Assembly (NCBI RefSeq): GCF_002813775.1
Contig: NZ_CP020370.1
Coordinates: 3,559,501-3,623,500 of the forward strand
DNA length: 64,000 bases
Source of the DNA: Candidatus Thiodictyon syntrophicum
GTDB taxonomy: Bacteria; Pseudomonadota; Gammaproteobacteria; Chromatiales; Chromatiaceae
Direction of reading: 5' to 3'
The notes under the pieces are model-generated. The model searched no databases. It saw only the letters and a list, made by a program, of their open reading frames with translations, and was not told where the DNA came from. The translations under genes were made by a program, and so were the position numbers. Positions 26,547-38,000 of this stretch are shown one piece after another. The first letter of the stretch is position 1. Each line of letters starts with the position of its first letter.

Positions 26547-28152
26547 GATCGTCTCACCCGCCTGGCTCGCGGGGCTGACCCTGGTCCCGCTGATCCGCGT
26601 TCTGCACCAGTGGCGCGGCGCCGGCCCATTGCGGGTCGTACCCGCGGCCTTTCTGTGGCGGGATACACCGATACGCGGTGAGACCGGGGCGCGGTTTGGC
26701 CCGCCGGACCCGGCCTGGCGCCGGCGCGCCCTGGCCGCCGCACTCCTGATCTTGACCCTGGCCGACCCGGGGTGGCGGACGCGCGACCTGAGGCCCGTAG
26801 AGGTCGTGGTGGACAACCGCCCCAGTCTGCTGACCCAGGAGGCTAACGGTCAACGGCGGGTCGACCAGGCGGCACTGGCGCTACACCAGGCATTGGTTCT
26901 CGAGCAAGACCCCCGGATGCGGTTGATCCCAGCCGCCGGGCACGACCCGCCGCCGGACCTGGACGCCAGGGACCTGGCTGGTTTGACCCGCGCATTGGAG
27001 CAATTGGCGGTCGAGGCGCTGGACGCGGGGGCGGCCCTGGCGCCATTGCCGGGGTCCTCCGGCCCCCGACGCTGGTTGGTCAGCGATGGCAGCGCGGATT
27101 CGGCCGGACTTGCGGGTTTGGGTCCATTCGAGCGGGTCTTCCGACTCGGCCGCGTCACCGAAAACCAGGGGATCACGCGGCTCGCGGCGCGCCCGGCCCT
27201 GGATGCGTTGGCGAGTCTGGACACCCTGGTGACGGTCGTCAACCGCGGAGAACAGGCCGCCGAGCGCACCCTCACGCTGATCGCGGGGGGACGCACCCTG
27301 GGACAGGCAGTGCTGCAAGTCCCAGCCGGGGCGACGGTCAGCCGCACCTGGCGAGTCCCGTGGAGCGGACCAGGTACACTGGCGGCGAACCTGACACCGG
27401 CGGATGCCCTGGCTTCCGACGACCGGCTCCTGGTTGACCTGGACCCACTGGTACCGCTCCGGGTCCAGGTCGCGGGGCCGTGCGCGACCACCGTCATGGC
27501 CTTGCTCGTCGCCCACCCGGCACTGCGACCAGACCCCGCCCAAGACCCTCAGGAACCCGCCGCGTTGCGGGCCTGGTGCCGGGCGGAGGAGCCTCCGACA
27601 CCAGGCCCACCAACCCTTTGGTTGCCGCCGGGCCAGTTGATCGAGGCCCCGGCCGGGTCGGTTCGCTGGTCGGTCCCCGGTCCCCATCCCCAACTTCCGG
27701 CGGCGGAGCCTTGGTCCCCGCTGGTCCTGGACCCTGGCCCGGCCGGGACCATCCTGCTCGCCGCGGGCGGATACCCGCTGATCATCGAACAGCCCGCGGC
27801 GCACCGCCTGGTCGGCCTGTTCGACACCCGGCCAGACGCCGTCGGGGCGGGTGGGCTACCCCTGCTACTCGACTGGATGCTGGCGCGGTTGAGTGGGCGC
27901 GACCTCCTTGATCCGGTCGCCAGCGTCGTCCGACCGCCGGCGGCGGTGCGGGTCGCGCCGGGTCCGCTCCCGCCGGCCACCCCGGTGGTCCACCGGGACT
28001 CCAGCCAGGCCCCGCCCAGGCCCCTGTGGCCCTTAGCCCTGATCGCCGCCATCGCCCTGCTGGGGCTCGATGTGCCGCGCCTGGGGTCCCGGCGCCCAGG
28101 GGCCCGGGAACTGGCAGTAGCCCCGCATATGAACGCCAATAGACCAGGATGA
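26539..28152 (+). CDS. BatA-like membrane protein with degenerate vWA domain
   Basis: A 537-residue protein starting at TTG inside the end of the DUF58 gene. The N-terminus is the BatA/aerotolerance-type segment (SPAWLAGLTLVPLIRVLHQW), with a second helix at about residues 58-77 (RRALAAALLILTLADPGW). The vWA-like part opens with VVVDNRPSL instead of DxSxS, so the metal site is lost. A CARDB/Ig-like region follows (VTVVNRGEQAAERTLTL), and a C-terminal helix lies at about 495-512. BatA proteins anchor vWA domains to the inner membrane with the domain in the periplasm. Loss of the MIDAS residues suggests a structural role here. It overlaps the next start by 4 bases. Confidence 0.78.
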   Translation: MIEIVSPAWLAGLTLVPLIRVLHQWRGAGPLRVVPAAFLWRDTPIRGETGARFGPPDPAWRRRALAAALLILTLADPGWRTRDLRPVEVVVDNRPSLLTQEANGQRRVDQAALALHQALVLEQDPRMRLIPAAGHDPPPDLDARDLAGLTRALEQLAVEALDAGAALAPLPGSSGPRRWLVSDGSADSAGLAGLGPFERVFRLGRVTENQGITRLAARPALDALASLDTLVTVVNRGEQAAERTLTLIAGGRTLGQAVLQVPAGATVSRTWRVPWSGPGTLAANLTPADALASDDRLLVDLDPLVPLRVQVAGPCATTVMALLVAHPALRPDPAQDPQEPAALRAWCRAEEPPTPGPPTLWLPPGQLIEAPAGSVRWSVPGPHPQLPAAEPWSPLVLDPGPAGTILLAAGGYPLIIEQPAAHRLVGLFDTRPDAVGAGGLPLLLDWMLARLSGRDLLDPVASVVRPPAAVRVAPGPLPPATPVVHRDSSQAPPRPLWPLALIAAIALLGLDVPRLGSRRPGARELAVAPHMNANRPG

Positions 28153-30719
28153 AGCACTGGTCTGCACCATTGCCGGTCCGGTCCGGGGTCTGGTTTCGGC
28201 TCGCCGCCATCGCGTTGGCCATAGGGGCCTTGATCACCGCCTATCTGCCTGCGATCAGGGGGCCGGTCCACCTGCTGGTACTACTCGACGAGTCGGCGAG
28301 TATGCCGCGTGCCTGGATGGATGAGGCCTGGTCGGACCTCATCCCCAGGCTCGCCGAACTGCCCCCGGACAGCCGCCTGTCGGTCGTCCGCATCGGCTCC
28401 AGGCCGGTGGTGGAGATCCGGGGGCGGGCGCTCGATCGGGTGGGGCCGCTGTCCGGCGATCACACCGAACGGTTGCCGCGCCATCTCCCGCTGAACGACA
28501 CGGGCACGGCCATTGCCGCGGCACTGACCCAGGCCCGGGAACTGCTGGGCCGCGGGGAGTCGGGGTTGGTACTCCTGATCTCCGACGGACGTGAGACCCT
28601 GGGCCATGCCGCGCCGGTCCTGCGCCGGTTTGTGCCAGCGGGGATCCCGGTCTTATGGTGGGACCCCAGCCGCGGCCGGACGCTTACCGACGCCGGCGTC
28701 ACCTCACTGGAGGTCAAATCGGGAACCGACGGGGTCATCGTCGCTACAGTCGGCATCTCGGCTGGCACCCTGCAGGACGCCCAGGTCCTTGTAATGCGCG
28801 ACGGTCGCCCTGCGCTGCAACGCCAGGTCGCGCTGGAGCAGGATCAGATTCGTCTCGTTGAGCTGGGTCTGGGGCACGACCGACTAGCCCCCGGGTTCCA
28901 TCAGGTGACGGCGCAGGTGCGCGCCACCGGGGACCTGCTTGCCGGCAACGACCGCCGTGGCCTGATCTTGAACGTGGCGGGCCCGCCGCGCCTGGGGTTG
29001 GTGGCACGACGCCCCGCGGAGTCCCCCGTCACGCGCTCATTGACGGCCGGCGGCTGGGCGGTCGAGGTGACTGACGCGGCCGGGTTCGACCCCAAGCGCC
29101 TGGACTCGCTCGGCGTCCTGATCCTGGAGGGCATCAGTCCCGCCGAACTGAGCCCCGCGGCCTGGACGAGCATTGAACGGGCGGTCACCCGCGGCGGCAC
29201 CGGCCTGATCCTGCTTGGCGGACCCGGCACCTTCGGCGCCGGCGGTTACCGGCACTCGACCCTGGAGGCGCTGCTCCCGGTCACCGCGCAGGCCCCGGAT
29301 CGGACCCCCGCCGCCGCGGTGATCTACGCGGTCGACACGTCCGGCAGTATGGCCCAGCCGACCCGGCTTGGGACCACCCGTCTGGAGTTGGCACGCGCGG
29401 CCGTGGCTGCCTCCGTTGGCGAGTTGGGGAGCAAGGACCAGAGCGCCGTCCTGGTCTTCGATGTCCAGGCCAGAGTCGTGTTGCCACTCGCCGTCCGCGG
29501 GGCGGGCACGCGGGACGTGGCCGAGGCTTGGCACCCCAGCCCTGGGGGCGGCACCCGGCTCGCCCCGGTGATCGACCGGACCCTGGGCCTGCTCGCCGCG
29601 CCGGTCCCGGATCAACGGCTCCTGGTGCTGGTGAGCGACGGCCAGGTCACCGATCCAGAGCGCGCCGTTGACCTCGGCGGTCGGATCAAGACGGCCGGGG
29701 TCAAACTCAGCGTCCTGGCGGTGGGAGATGCGGCGGCGGGCGCGAACCTGCGCGCACTGGCCCAGGCCGCGGGGGGGCGCTACCAGGAGGTGGCCGATCT
29801 CCTGGAACTGCCGCGCCTCATGGAGGCCGAGGTGGAGCGGCGACGCGACCCGATCGAGTCAGGCCCGATCCGGCCGCAGGCCCTGGAGCCCCTGCCGTTC
29901 GCCGCCGCGCCGGTGGCCCCCTGGCCGGAGCTCGCGGCCTATCCCGTGACCCGCGCGCGGGAGGGGGCGCGGGTCTATCTGGCAGCGCCCAATGGCGACC
30001 CCCTGCTCGCCGCCCATCGCGCCGGGGCTGGCTGGGTCCTGGCCCTACCGGCCGGGCTCGGCGACTGGGCGCCCGATTGGCCAACCTGGTCACATTGGGG
30101 GACCGTCCTGGGCGGTCTGGTCGACTGGGCGGCCGGCGGCGGTGAGCCCATGGCGGCCCGGCTGGACCTGCAACCGGATGGCAGTCGTCGGCTCCAGATC
30201 GACCGGGTTGAACCGGCGGGCACTTGGTCCCCGGCCACACCCCTGGCACTGCGGGTCCAGGACCCGGAAGGACGTGAGATCCAGGTCCAGGCTGAGCCCG
30301 CGGCCCCTGGTCGTTACACCGCCCGGCTGCCCGATGGGCCGGTCGGACACTATCGCATCCTGGCGACCGAGGCCGGGGCTGGGGCCGCGGACCTGTGGTA
30401 TCAGCCAGACCTGGAATTCACCCCCGGTCACGGCCTGGGTGAAGGACCGGGGGGCGCCGTCGCGGCCGGGCTCCTGGTACCCTGGTCGGCCCAGGACGGG
30501 GGCCTTCCCCTGCCCCGCCTGACCGGCCGCCTGCCGCGCGCACTGGTGCTCGCCGCACTCCTGGTGTTCCTCGCTGGGCTGTTCTGCGAGCGATTCCCCT
30601 TCTCCCGTATCGCTGCCACCGATAGGCCGACAGCGCCGACGTGCATCGGTCGGGGACCGGGATGCCGCCGTGAACGACGGTTCCGCCGCGGCTGGGGCAG
30701 CGCCATACCGCTGCGATGA
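28149..30719 (+). CDS. Membrane protein with two vWA domains around a GATase1-like domain
   Basis: An 856-residue protein. An N-terminal helix (LAAIALAIGALITAYL) precedes a first vWA domain with MIDAS DESASM near residue 47. Residues about 280-377 resemble a class-I glutamine-amidotransferase-like fold without a visible catalytic Cys (LGVLILEGISPAELS...GGTGLILLGGPGTFGAGGY). A second vWA domain with DTSGSM starts near residue 396. A Rossmann/Ig-like region and a C-terminal helix (LVLAALLVFLAGLFC) follow near residue 800. This vWA-GATase-vWA layout is seen in MoxR-associated operons. It is the last gene, and its C-terminal Arg-rich tail is unusual. Both MIDAS sites look intact, so this is likely the operon's main metal-dependent binding protein. 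Confidence 0.82.
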   Translation: MKHWSAPLPVRSGVWFRLAAIALAIGALITAYLPAIRGPVHLLVLLDESASMPRAWMDEAWSDLIPRLAELPPDSRLSVVRIGSRPVVEIRGRALDRVGPLSGDHTERLPRHLPLNDTGTAIAAALTQARELLGRGESGLVLLISDGRETLGHAAPVLRRFVPAGIPVLWWDPSRGRTLTDAGVTSLEVKSGTDGVIVATVGISAGTLQDAQVLVMRDGRPALQRQVALEQDQIRLVELGLGHDRLAPGFHQVTAQVRATGDLLAGNDRRGLILNVAGPPRLGLVARRPAESPVTRSLTAGGWAVEVTDAAGFDPKRLDSLGVLILEGISPAELSPAAWTSIERAVTRGGTGLILLGGPGTFGAGGYRHSTLEALLPVTAQAPDRTPAAAVIYAVDTSGSMAQPTRLGTTRLELARAAVAASVGELGSKDQSAVLVFDVQARVVLPLAVRGAGTRDVAEAWHPSPGGGTRLAPVIDRTLGLLAAPVPDQRLLVLVSDGQVTDPERAVDLGGRIKTAGVKLSVLAVGDAAAGANLRALAQAAGGRYQEVADLLELPRLMEAEVERRRDPIESGPIRPQALEPLPFAAAPVAPWPELAAYPVTRAREGARVYLAAPNGDPLLAAHRAGAGWVLALPAGLGDWAPDWPTWSHWGTVLGGLVDWAAGGGEPMAARLDLQPDGSRRLQIDRVEPAGTWSPATPLALRVQDPEGREIQVQAEPAAPGRYTARLPDGPVGHYRILATEAGAGAADLWYQPDLEFTPGHGLGEGPGGAVAAGLLVPWSAQDGGLPLPRLTGRLPRALVLAALLVFLAGLFCERFPFSRIAATDRPTAPTCIGRGPGCRRERRFRRGWGSAIPLR

Positions 30720-31029
30720 ACGTCGGCACGACAGCTGAAATTCGATGGAAAGCTGTCCTGGACATGGGGTTCACTTTATGTCAGGCTAATGCGCGTGAAA
30801 AAAATCAACCTTCGATCCTGTGGGGCTGAGACCGACTAACACCGCGGTGCGTTTTTGATCAGCGGGCAACTGTGCCCGGAAGCTGTCAGCTTTTTTTACA
30901 CTTGCTCTCCGTCATCTATCCGTCGTGTTGTGCAACTATTTGAGAAATAATAGAAATATCTAATCTTCGAGTAAGGGTACGAGATTTGCTTAGCTCCTAG
31001 ATAAAGCGTATAGACCTGGGGTTGACGTG
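30720..31029. other. Intergenic region, AT-rich in its second half
   Basis: No gene is seen. The region holds a double hairpin with a T-run (30863-30897) and an AT-rich stretch at 30930-30975 that is the likely promoter zone for the secreted-protein gene at 31030. I could not define -35/-10 boxes with the right spacing. Confidence 0.5.
30863..30897 (+). terminator. Probable terminator of the MoxR-vWA operon
   Basis: A 6-bp stem CGGGCA-ACTG-TGCCCG (30863-30878) is followed at once by a small hairpin AAGCT-GTC-AGCTT (30880-30892) running into a T-tract at 30891-30897. It lies about 145 bases past the stop of the operon's last gene. The stems are short, so confidence is moderate. Confidence 0.45.
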
Positions 31030-31809
31030 ATGAAGGCGAAGGCTAGATGCGTGGTGGCGGCGATCACCCTGTTGCTCGCGAGCCGATGGGCGACGGCAGC
31101 CACGGTCGATCTGGCCGACTGGGCGCTGAAGAAAGATGCCGATCTCTACGGCATCGGCGGTACCCTCCCCGCCAACGTTATGACCACTGGGTTCGATTTC
31201 GGAACCGGGCTCGGAACCTTGACAACCATCATAACCGGCGCCGGTGACCATTTTGTTGGCTGGTTTCTGGACCACGAGATCGATGAGTTGGCAAATCTTT
31301 GGTACAACGAAACGGGCAGTGCCTCCGGCAGTCCCTCAGTCGGCCAGACCTGGGAGATCGATGAACCGGGCTTCGGCCAAAGTGGCGGCTCCGGACCTTA
31401 CGTTGGCGATATCTACAACCATTTGGAGCTATCGGACCCCCACGATAGCCTACTCGACAACCTTGTATTCACGAGTGGGAACGACACCATCACCGGCCCG
31501 GACGACGTTTCGATGGCCTTGGGCTGGCGTTTCCTCCTCGGCACTGGGGATGAGGCGTCGATCAGCCTGACGGTCAGCGCGGTGCGGCCAGCGGATGGAT
31601 TCTATCTGACCCAAACTGACCCGGACTCGAACGCAAGTATCTTCATGTACGGGATTTTGAGCAGTCGTGGCGTCACGGTGCCCACCCCGGCGCCCCTGCT
31701 GCTGATCGCCCCGGTATTACTTGGTTTCAGCAGGATCGCGCGGCAGACGCAGCGGATGCGCGTTGCTAAAGACGATGCCGATCTGCGGCAGATCTTTGCC
31801 AAAAGATGA
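31030..31809 (+). CDS. Secreted protein with PEP-CTERM-like (VPTPAP) sorting signal
   Basis: About 259 residues; a GTG one codon earlier is also possible. A signal peptide (CVVAAITLLLASRWATA) starts the protein. The central part is a beta-rich extracellular domain without Cys. Near the C-terminus lies VPTPAP followed by a hydrophobic helix LLLIAPVLLGF and basic residues RIARQTQR, the tripartite layout of exosortase-type sorting signals in the VPTPAP variant common in environmental proteobacteria. Unusually, about 17 charged residues follow the basic cluster (KDDADLRQIFAKR end). It precedes the RHS gene by about 260 bases. It is likely an exopolysaccharide-associated surface protein; the precise function is unknown. 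Confidence 0.65.
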   Translation: MKAKARCVVAAITLLLASRWATAATVDLADWALKKDADLYGIGGTLPANVMTTGFDFGTGLGTLTTIITGAGDHFVGWFLDHEIDELANLWYNETGSASGSPSVGQTWEIDEPGFGQSGGSGPYVGDIYNHLELSDPHDSLLDNLVFTSGNDTITGPDDVSMALGWRFLLGTGDEASISLTVSAVRPADGFYLTQTDPDSNASIFMYGILSSRGVTVPTPAPLLLIAPVLLGFSRIARQTQRMRVAKDDADLRQIFAKR

Positions 31810-32069
31810 CTTGACGCGCGGTATGTGGGTGCCTGTGTTTTAGACTCTCGGAAGCGAATATACTTCGGTGGTCTGCCGTGAGCCTTCACGGGTATTTTCG
31901 CAACCGTTCAAGCACGGGTACAGGTTGATAGTCTAGGGTAATAGTCAGGGTGAGAGGCCCGTTGCAATTCCTGGAGGTGGCCGCGTGCAGTTCGGTTCAC
32001 GATGCCGATTTGTGCGCAGCCCCCCGGATGCCGGATCCTCCCACCCACGTCAAGTGGAGGGGGTGGAAC

Positions 32070-35000
32070 GTGGATACGCGACTGAGAAGCTGCTGGCGCC
32101 GTCTTTCCTACCCTGCACTGGCCATCCTGTTTTTGGCTGTCCCTTTATCGGTTGCCGCATTCGAGGACCAAAGCCCGACACGACTCCCCGCTGCCATCGA
32201 CGACAGTTACGTCCTGGCTCAAGGCGATGTCGATCATGACGGCGATGCGGACCTCATCGTCGGCAACGGCGGATCGCCCCTCATGCTGCTTAACGATGCC
32301 GCGAACGGCGGCGACGGCGCCTTTACCGCAAGCGCCGGTCTGCCTGCTTTGGATTCCAGGACCCTGGGCGTCGTGCTGGCCGACCTGGATGGAGACGGGG
32401 ATCTCGACCTCTTCCTTGCGAACGCATCGGGGCAGGACCGCCTCCTTATCAATAATGGCACCGGCGCCTACCTGGACGCCACCGCCTCCCGCCTGCCACC
32501 GGATGCCGATATCGGCACGGCCGCCGTCGCCGCCGACCTCGACGACGATGACGACCTCGATCTTGTCGTCGCCAACCGGGGCACGCGCAACCGCCTCCTG
32601 TTCAATGACGGCAGCGGCCATTTCACCGACCTGAGCGACGGGCGCCTGGCCGCCGATACCGATCCCACCACGTCGGTGGCCGTGGCCGATATCAACGGCG
32701 ACGGCGCGGTCGATCTCTTCTTCGCCAACGACGACGCCCAAAATCGCCTGCATCGTAACAACGGTCTGGGCTTTTTCTCCGACGCGACCGCGGGCAGCCT
32801 GCCGACAGTCATCAGCGAGAGTTTGGGTGCGTTCTTCGCGGACCTGGACGGCGACGGGGATGCGGACCTGGTGCTGGCCAACGGTTCCGCGGGTCCGGCC
32901 GTCCTGCTGAACAACGGCGGCCTGTTCACGAACGAGAGCGCAGCACGGCTCCCGGCCGGTGCGCAATACGCCATCGGCGTCGCCGTCGGCGACATCGATT
33001 TCAATGGTTCTATCGACCTGGTCATCGCCAATGCCGGCCAGGACGACCTGTTGCTGAACAACGGCAGTGGCACCTTCTCTGCCTCCACACTCCCGGCGGA
33101 CCTGAGACGCAGCTTCGCGGCGCTCCTGGTGGACGCCGACCGCGATTTCGACCTGGACCTGGTCCTGGCCACCCCGGCCGGGCAAAACCGGTTTTTAGTC
33201 AACGACCTCGCGTTCCCCCGCATCCGCCTGAGCTGGGCGCCTACCTACGTTGAGGTCACCGACCCGGTGACCTTTGCCGTCGAGGTCTTCGACGAGGACG
33301 GGGTGGCGGCTACCGAGATGAAGATCCGCAAACCGGACACATCTGAAGAAACGCTCAGCCTATCCGGTGGCTCAGCCAGCTTCGTACCCACGTTGGCCGG
33401 TGTCCATCTGGCGACGGTAACGGCACAGGACTCGCTCGGCAATGTCGGGACGCGCAGTGTTCCTTTCACGGTGCTGGTGCAGGACACCACGGCCCCATCG
33501 GTGACGACGACCGTCACCCCCACCGCGATCCTGGTCGGGCAGTCCGTGCAGATCCAGGTTGCGGCGACAGACAATCGCGGCGTCATGGACCGGCGGCTCG
33601 AGGTCGGCGGGGTTCCGGTCCCGCTGGACACGACCGGACGGGCCACCTATGTCGCGGTCGCAACGGGTCTACAGACGGCCATCGGCTATGCTGCCGACGC
33701 CGCCGGCAACGAGGGTACTGCCTCGGCTACGTTCACGGTCTCGCCTGATACGGTGGCGCCGACCGTCGCCCTCTCCCTCTCGGCAGGCACCGTCGATCTC
33801 CTCAACCCAGTCACCATCACCGCCAGTGCGACCGACAACGTGGCCGTTTCCGGCCTCACCCTGACAGTCACCGGCCCGACCGACCCGGGCGGCACCGTCC
33901 TGAGGCTGGACGCCGCCGGTCAGGCGTCCTACACGCCTTATGTGCCCGGCACCCATACCGTCACGGCGCGGGCGACCGACCCCGCCGGCAATCTGACTAC
34001 CCGGACTGCCTCATTCGAGGCGGTCGGCACACCGGATACGACTCCGCCTACGGTGACGCTCACGGTCGCACCCCGCACGGTGGTCATTGGCAATACGGTG
34101 ACCATCACCGTGGCGGCGACGGATGCCGTGGCCGTGGCGACGCGCGGCCTGACCGTCAATGGCACGCCGCTGCCCTTGAACGCGGCCGGCACGGCGACCT
34201 ATCTGCCACCGCTCATCGGCACCTATACAGCCGTGGCCCGGGTCACTGATCCCACCGGGAACGAGACCGTCGAGACCACCAGCTTCCGCGCCATCGACCC
34301 CGCGAGCGACAACACCCCGCCGACGGTGTCGATCACCGCCCCCACGGACAGCGCCGAGGTCTCCGGTACCGTCACCATCACGGGTACGGCAGACGACCCG
34401 ACGCTGGTGCAGTACAGCCTGGCCTTCGCCCCGCTGGAATCCAGCACCTTCACGACCTTCGCAACCGGCGATGCCGCGGTCGTCGGCGCTACTCTGGGTA
34501 CACTCGACACCAGCCTGTTGCAGAACGGCTACTACCAGGTCCGGCTGGCGGCGTCGGATGCCAATGGCCGCACCGCCAGCGTGACCACCCTGATCAACGT
34601 GGTCGGCCAACTCAAACTTGGGGTATTCACGGTGTCCTTCCAGGACAAGACGATCCCCGTCGGCAAGCTGCCGGTCTCGGTGACCCGCACCTATGACAGT
34701 CGCAAGCGCGGTACGGTTGGCGACTTCGGCTATGGTTGGAGCGTTGAACTGAGCCGGGCCGAGTTGGTCGCCAACCGGATCGGCGGCACGGCTTGGGAGC
34801 AAGTCTCCTTAGGCGGCTTCATCCCCAGTTATCAGTTGGTGCCAACTCAACCTCATTTCGTAACCATCCGGCTTGGGGATAACAAAGAGGTCAAGTTCAG
34901 CGCCAGACCGGACCCGCAGACCCGGCAACTCTACCCGTTTACCACCTACGGACCGACTGGCATGCGCTACGAGCCGGTGGGCGACTCCGATGTCGGCACC

Positions 35001-38000
35001 TTGACCCCGAGCGGCAAGGACCCCCTCTGGTTCCTCGGGGACGAGATCCTGGATGAAGACTTCGATGTCTATAACCCGTCTGGCTTTAGCTATCGGGCGC
35101 CCGATGGCTATCAGTACAACTTCACCAGCACCCAGCAGGCGTCGGTGCGCTACAAGCTCACCAGTGTGATCGATCCCTCGGGGCTGCGAATCGATATCAC
35201 CCCCAGCGGCTTCACCCGCTCCGATGGGCTTGGCGTGACCTTCGTCCGCGACGGCCAGAACCGGATCACGTCGATCACCGACGCCGCCGGGCGCACCGTC
35301 ACCTACCAGTATGACTCGGCAGGGAATCTCGCCGCCGTGATCGACGCGGAGAACAACCGCGCCGAGATCGCCTATAACGCCCAGCATTACCTCACCGAGA
35401 TCCGCGATCCGGCAGGGAACCCCGTTCAGCGCAACGAGTACGACGACGACGGTCGTTTGACCGCGATCACCGATGCGGCCGGGAACCGGATTGCGATGGA
35501 GTATGATCTCGACGCCAATACGCAAATTACCCGCGATCGGCGTAACAACCCGACGATCCACCGTTACGACAATGCGGGTAATGTGGTCGCCGAGACCCGT
35601 TTCCCGAGCGTCAACGGCGTGGTGCAGGCCGCGGTGACCCTACGCCAGTTCGATGCCAACCAACAGGTCACGCGCGAGACGCTGCCAGATGGGACCGTCA
35701 ATACGTTCGAGTATGACCGTTTCGGCAATGTCACCCGGGAGGTCAAGGATCTCGGCGGCCTGAATCTGACCACGACCTCGACCTACAATACCAGCGGCAA
35801 ACTGCTGACCCAACAGGATGCCCGCGGGAATACCGCGAGTTTCACCTACGACCTCCAGGGTCACCGCGACTCCGCCACCGATCATGAAGGCAAGATCACG
35901 CTGTATGCCTACAGCGCTGGCCGGCTGGCAAAACAGACCGACCCAACGGGCGATTACACCCTCTTTGAGTACGATGGCGTCGGTAATCTGGTCGCCGAGG
36001 CGCGCTGGAACGGCAACCAGACCGTCAACACGTCGGACGACACCCTGGTGCGGCGCACCGAGTATGACTACGACACGGTCGGCAACAAGCTCGCCGAGAC
36101 GGTCCTGGTCGATGTCGGTGGGGCCTTCGAGGACGCAACCACCAGCTTCACCTATGACAAGAACGCCCGCGTGCTGACCGAGACCGACCCCGTCGGCAAC
36201 GTCAAACGCTTCGTCTACGACCGGGTCGGCCAACGGACGGCCGAGATCGACGCGCTGGGCAATCGTACCGCCTATACGCATGACGCGCTCGGCAACCTGA
36301 TCCGCGTCGATTATCCCGACGGCGGCTTCAAACTCATCGGTTACGATGCGGATGGCAACCGCAACGCGGTTACCGATGAAAACGGACACACGGTCCGCTA
36401 TACCTTCGACGCGCTCAACCGGGCAATCGCCATCCAGTTCCCCGACGCGACACTCCCCGACGGGGGCACCCAGACCAGCAGTCGGGTGAACCTCTATGAC
36501 GCGGTCGGCAACCTGATCGGCGAGATCGACGAGCTCGGCAACCGCACCGACCACCAATATGACCGCGTCGGCCGCCGCATCGCCACGCAGCAGCCAGAGG
36601 TCTTCAATGCGGCCACCGGCGCCATGGTTCGGCCGATGACGGCCTACGGCTACGACGGTAACGGTAACCGGACCACGGTCATGGATGCCAATGGGCATCG
36701 AACCGATTACGTCTTCGACAAGGAAAACCGCCCGGTCCAGACGCAGTTTGCAGACGGCCGGTCAACCAGTCGCGGCTATGATGCACTGGGGCGGGAGACT
36801 TCGCGGACCGATGCCGCCGGTCAGACCACCCGCTTCAGCTACGACGCACTCGGCCGTCAGACCAAGGTCTCGTTACCACCAACCACGGTTGGCAACCCAC
36901 GCCCGGAGACCCTGTTCACCTATAACGAACTGGGCAAGGTGCTGACGCAGACCGATGCCAACGGCCACCAGACCAGTTTCACCTATGATCTGGCGGGTAA
37001 CCGGTTGTCGCACACCTTGCCGGGGCTGGAGACCGAGACCTTCGGGTACGACGCGGCCAACCGCATGGTGAGCCACACCGACTTCAACGGCGTCACCACT
37101 GGATTCGTCTATGACGCCATGGGCCGCCGCGTGCGGGAGAACTATCCCGGCGGCACCCATACCGACACCGCCTGGTTCCCCGGTGGTCAGCGCTTGAGCG
37201 TCACCGATGCCACGGGCACCACCAGCTTCGTCTATGACGAGCGTGATCGGTTGGTCCGCCGCACTGACGCCGACGGGCTTACAATCACTTACGGTTACAC
37301 GGCAACCGGCAAGGTAGGCACGGTGACGACCGCCTCAGGTGCGACCACCTACACCTACGATGCGCTTGACCGGCTGTCCAGTGTGACCGACCCCGATGGC
37401 AATGCCGCGACCCACGGCTACGACCTGGTGGGCAACCTGGCCGATGTGGATCACGCCAACGGCACCCGCACCCACTATAGCTATAACAGCCGCAACCAGT
37501 TGACGGCCGTCGAGCAGTTTGAGATCGGCGGGAACCGGTTTGCCATGCAGGCCTATACGCTCGACGCGAATGGCCTGCGCACCCGGATCGACGAACTGTC
37601 GATGGGCAATGCAGTCAACTTCGTCTATGACGGCAACGCCCGCCTGGTGCGCGAGACGCGCCTGGGGTCCACACCCTATGACATTCAATATGCCTATGAC
37701 CCGGTGGGGAACCGGATTCGGATGGATCGCAATGGTGTCGTCACCACCTATGTCTACGACAGCAACGACCGTCTGAACAGTTCCGGTGCCGGCGTTTACA
37801 GCTACGACGACAATGGGAACCTCACCCGCGTCGCGGCCGGTACCCAAGTGACCACGCTCGCCTACGACGCCAATAACCGCCTGGTGCGTAGTGTCGGGCC
37901 CGCGGGCACCAACAACTACGGCTACGACGCGGACGGCAACCGGATACTCAAGTCCGGGGCGGGCGGTCAAGTCCGCTACTTGCTCGATATCCGCAACAAC

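Noticed and set aside
34011-36698. Several long minus-strand frames opposite the RHS repeats (34011-34802, 34809-35561, 35640-36698)
   Set aside because: They are mirror frames of YD repeats, with low-complexity Val/Ala/Asp composition and no independent start sites.
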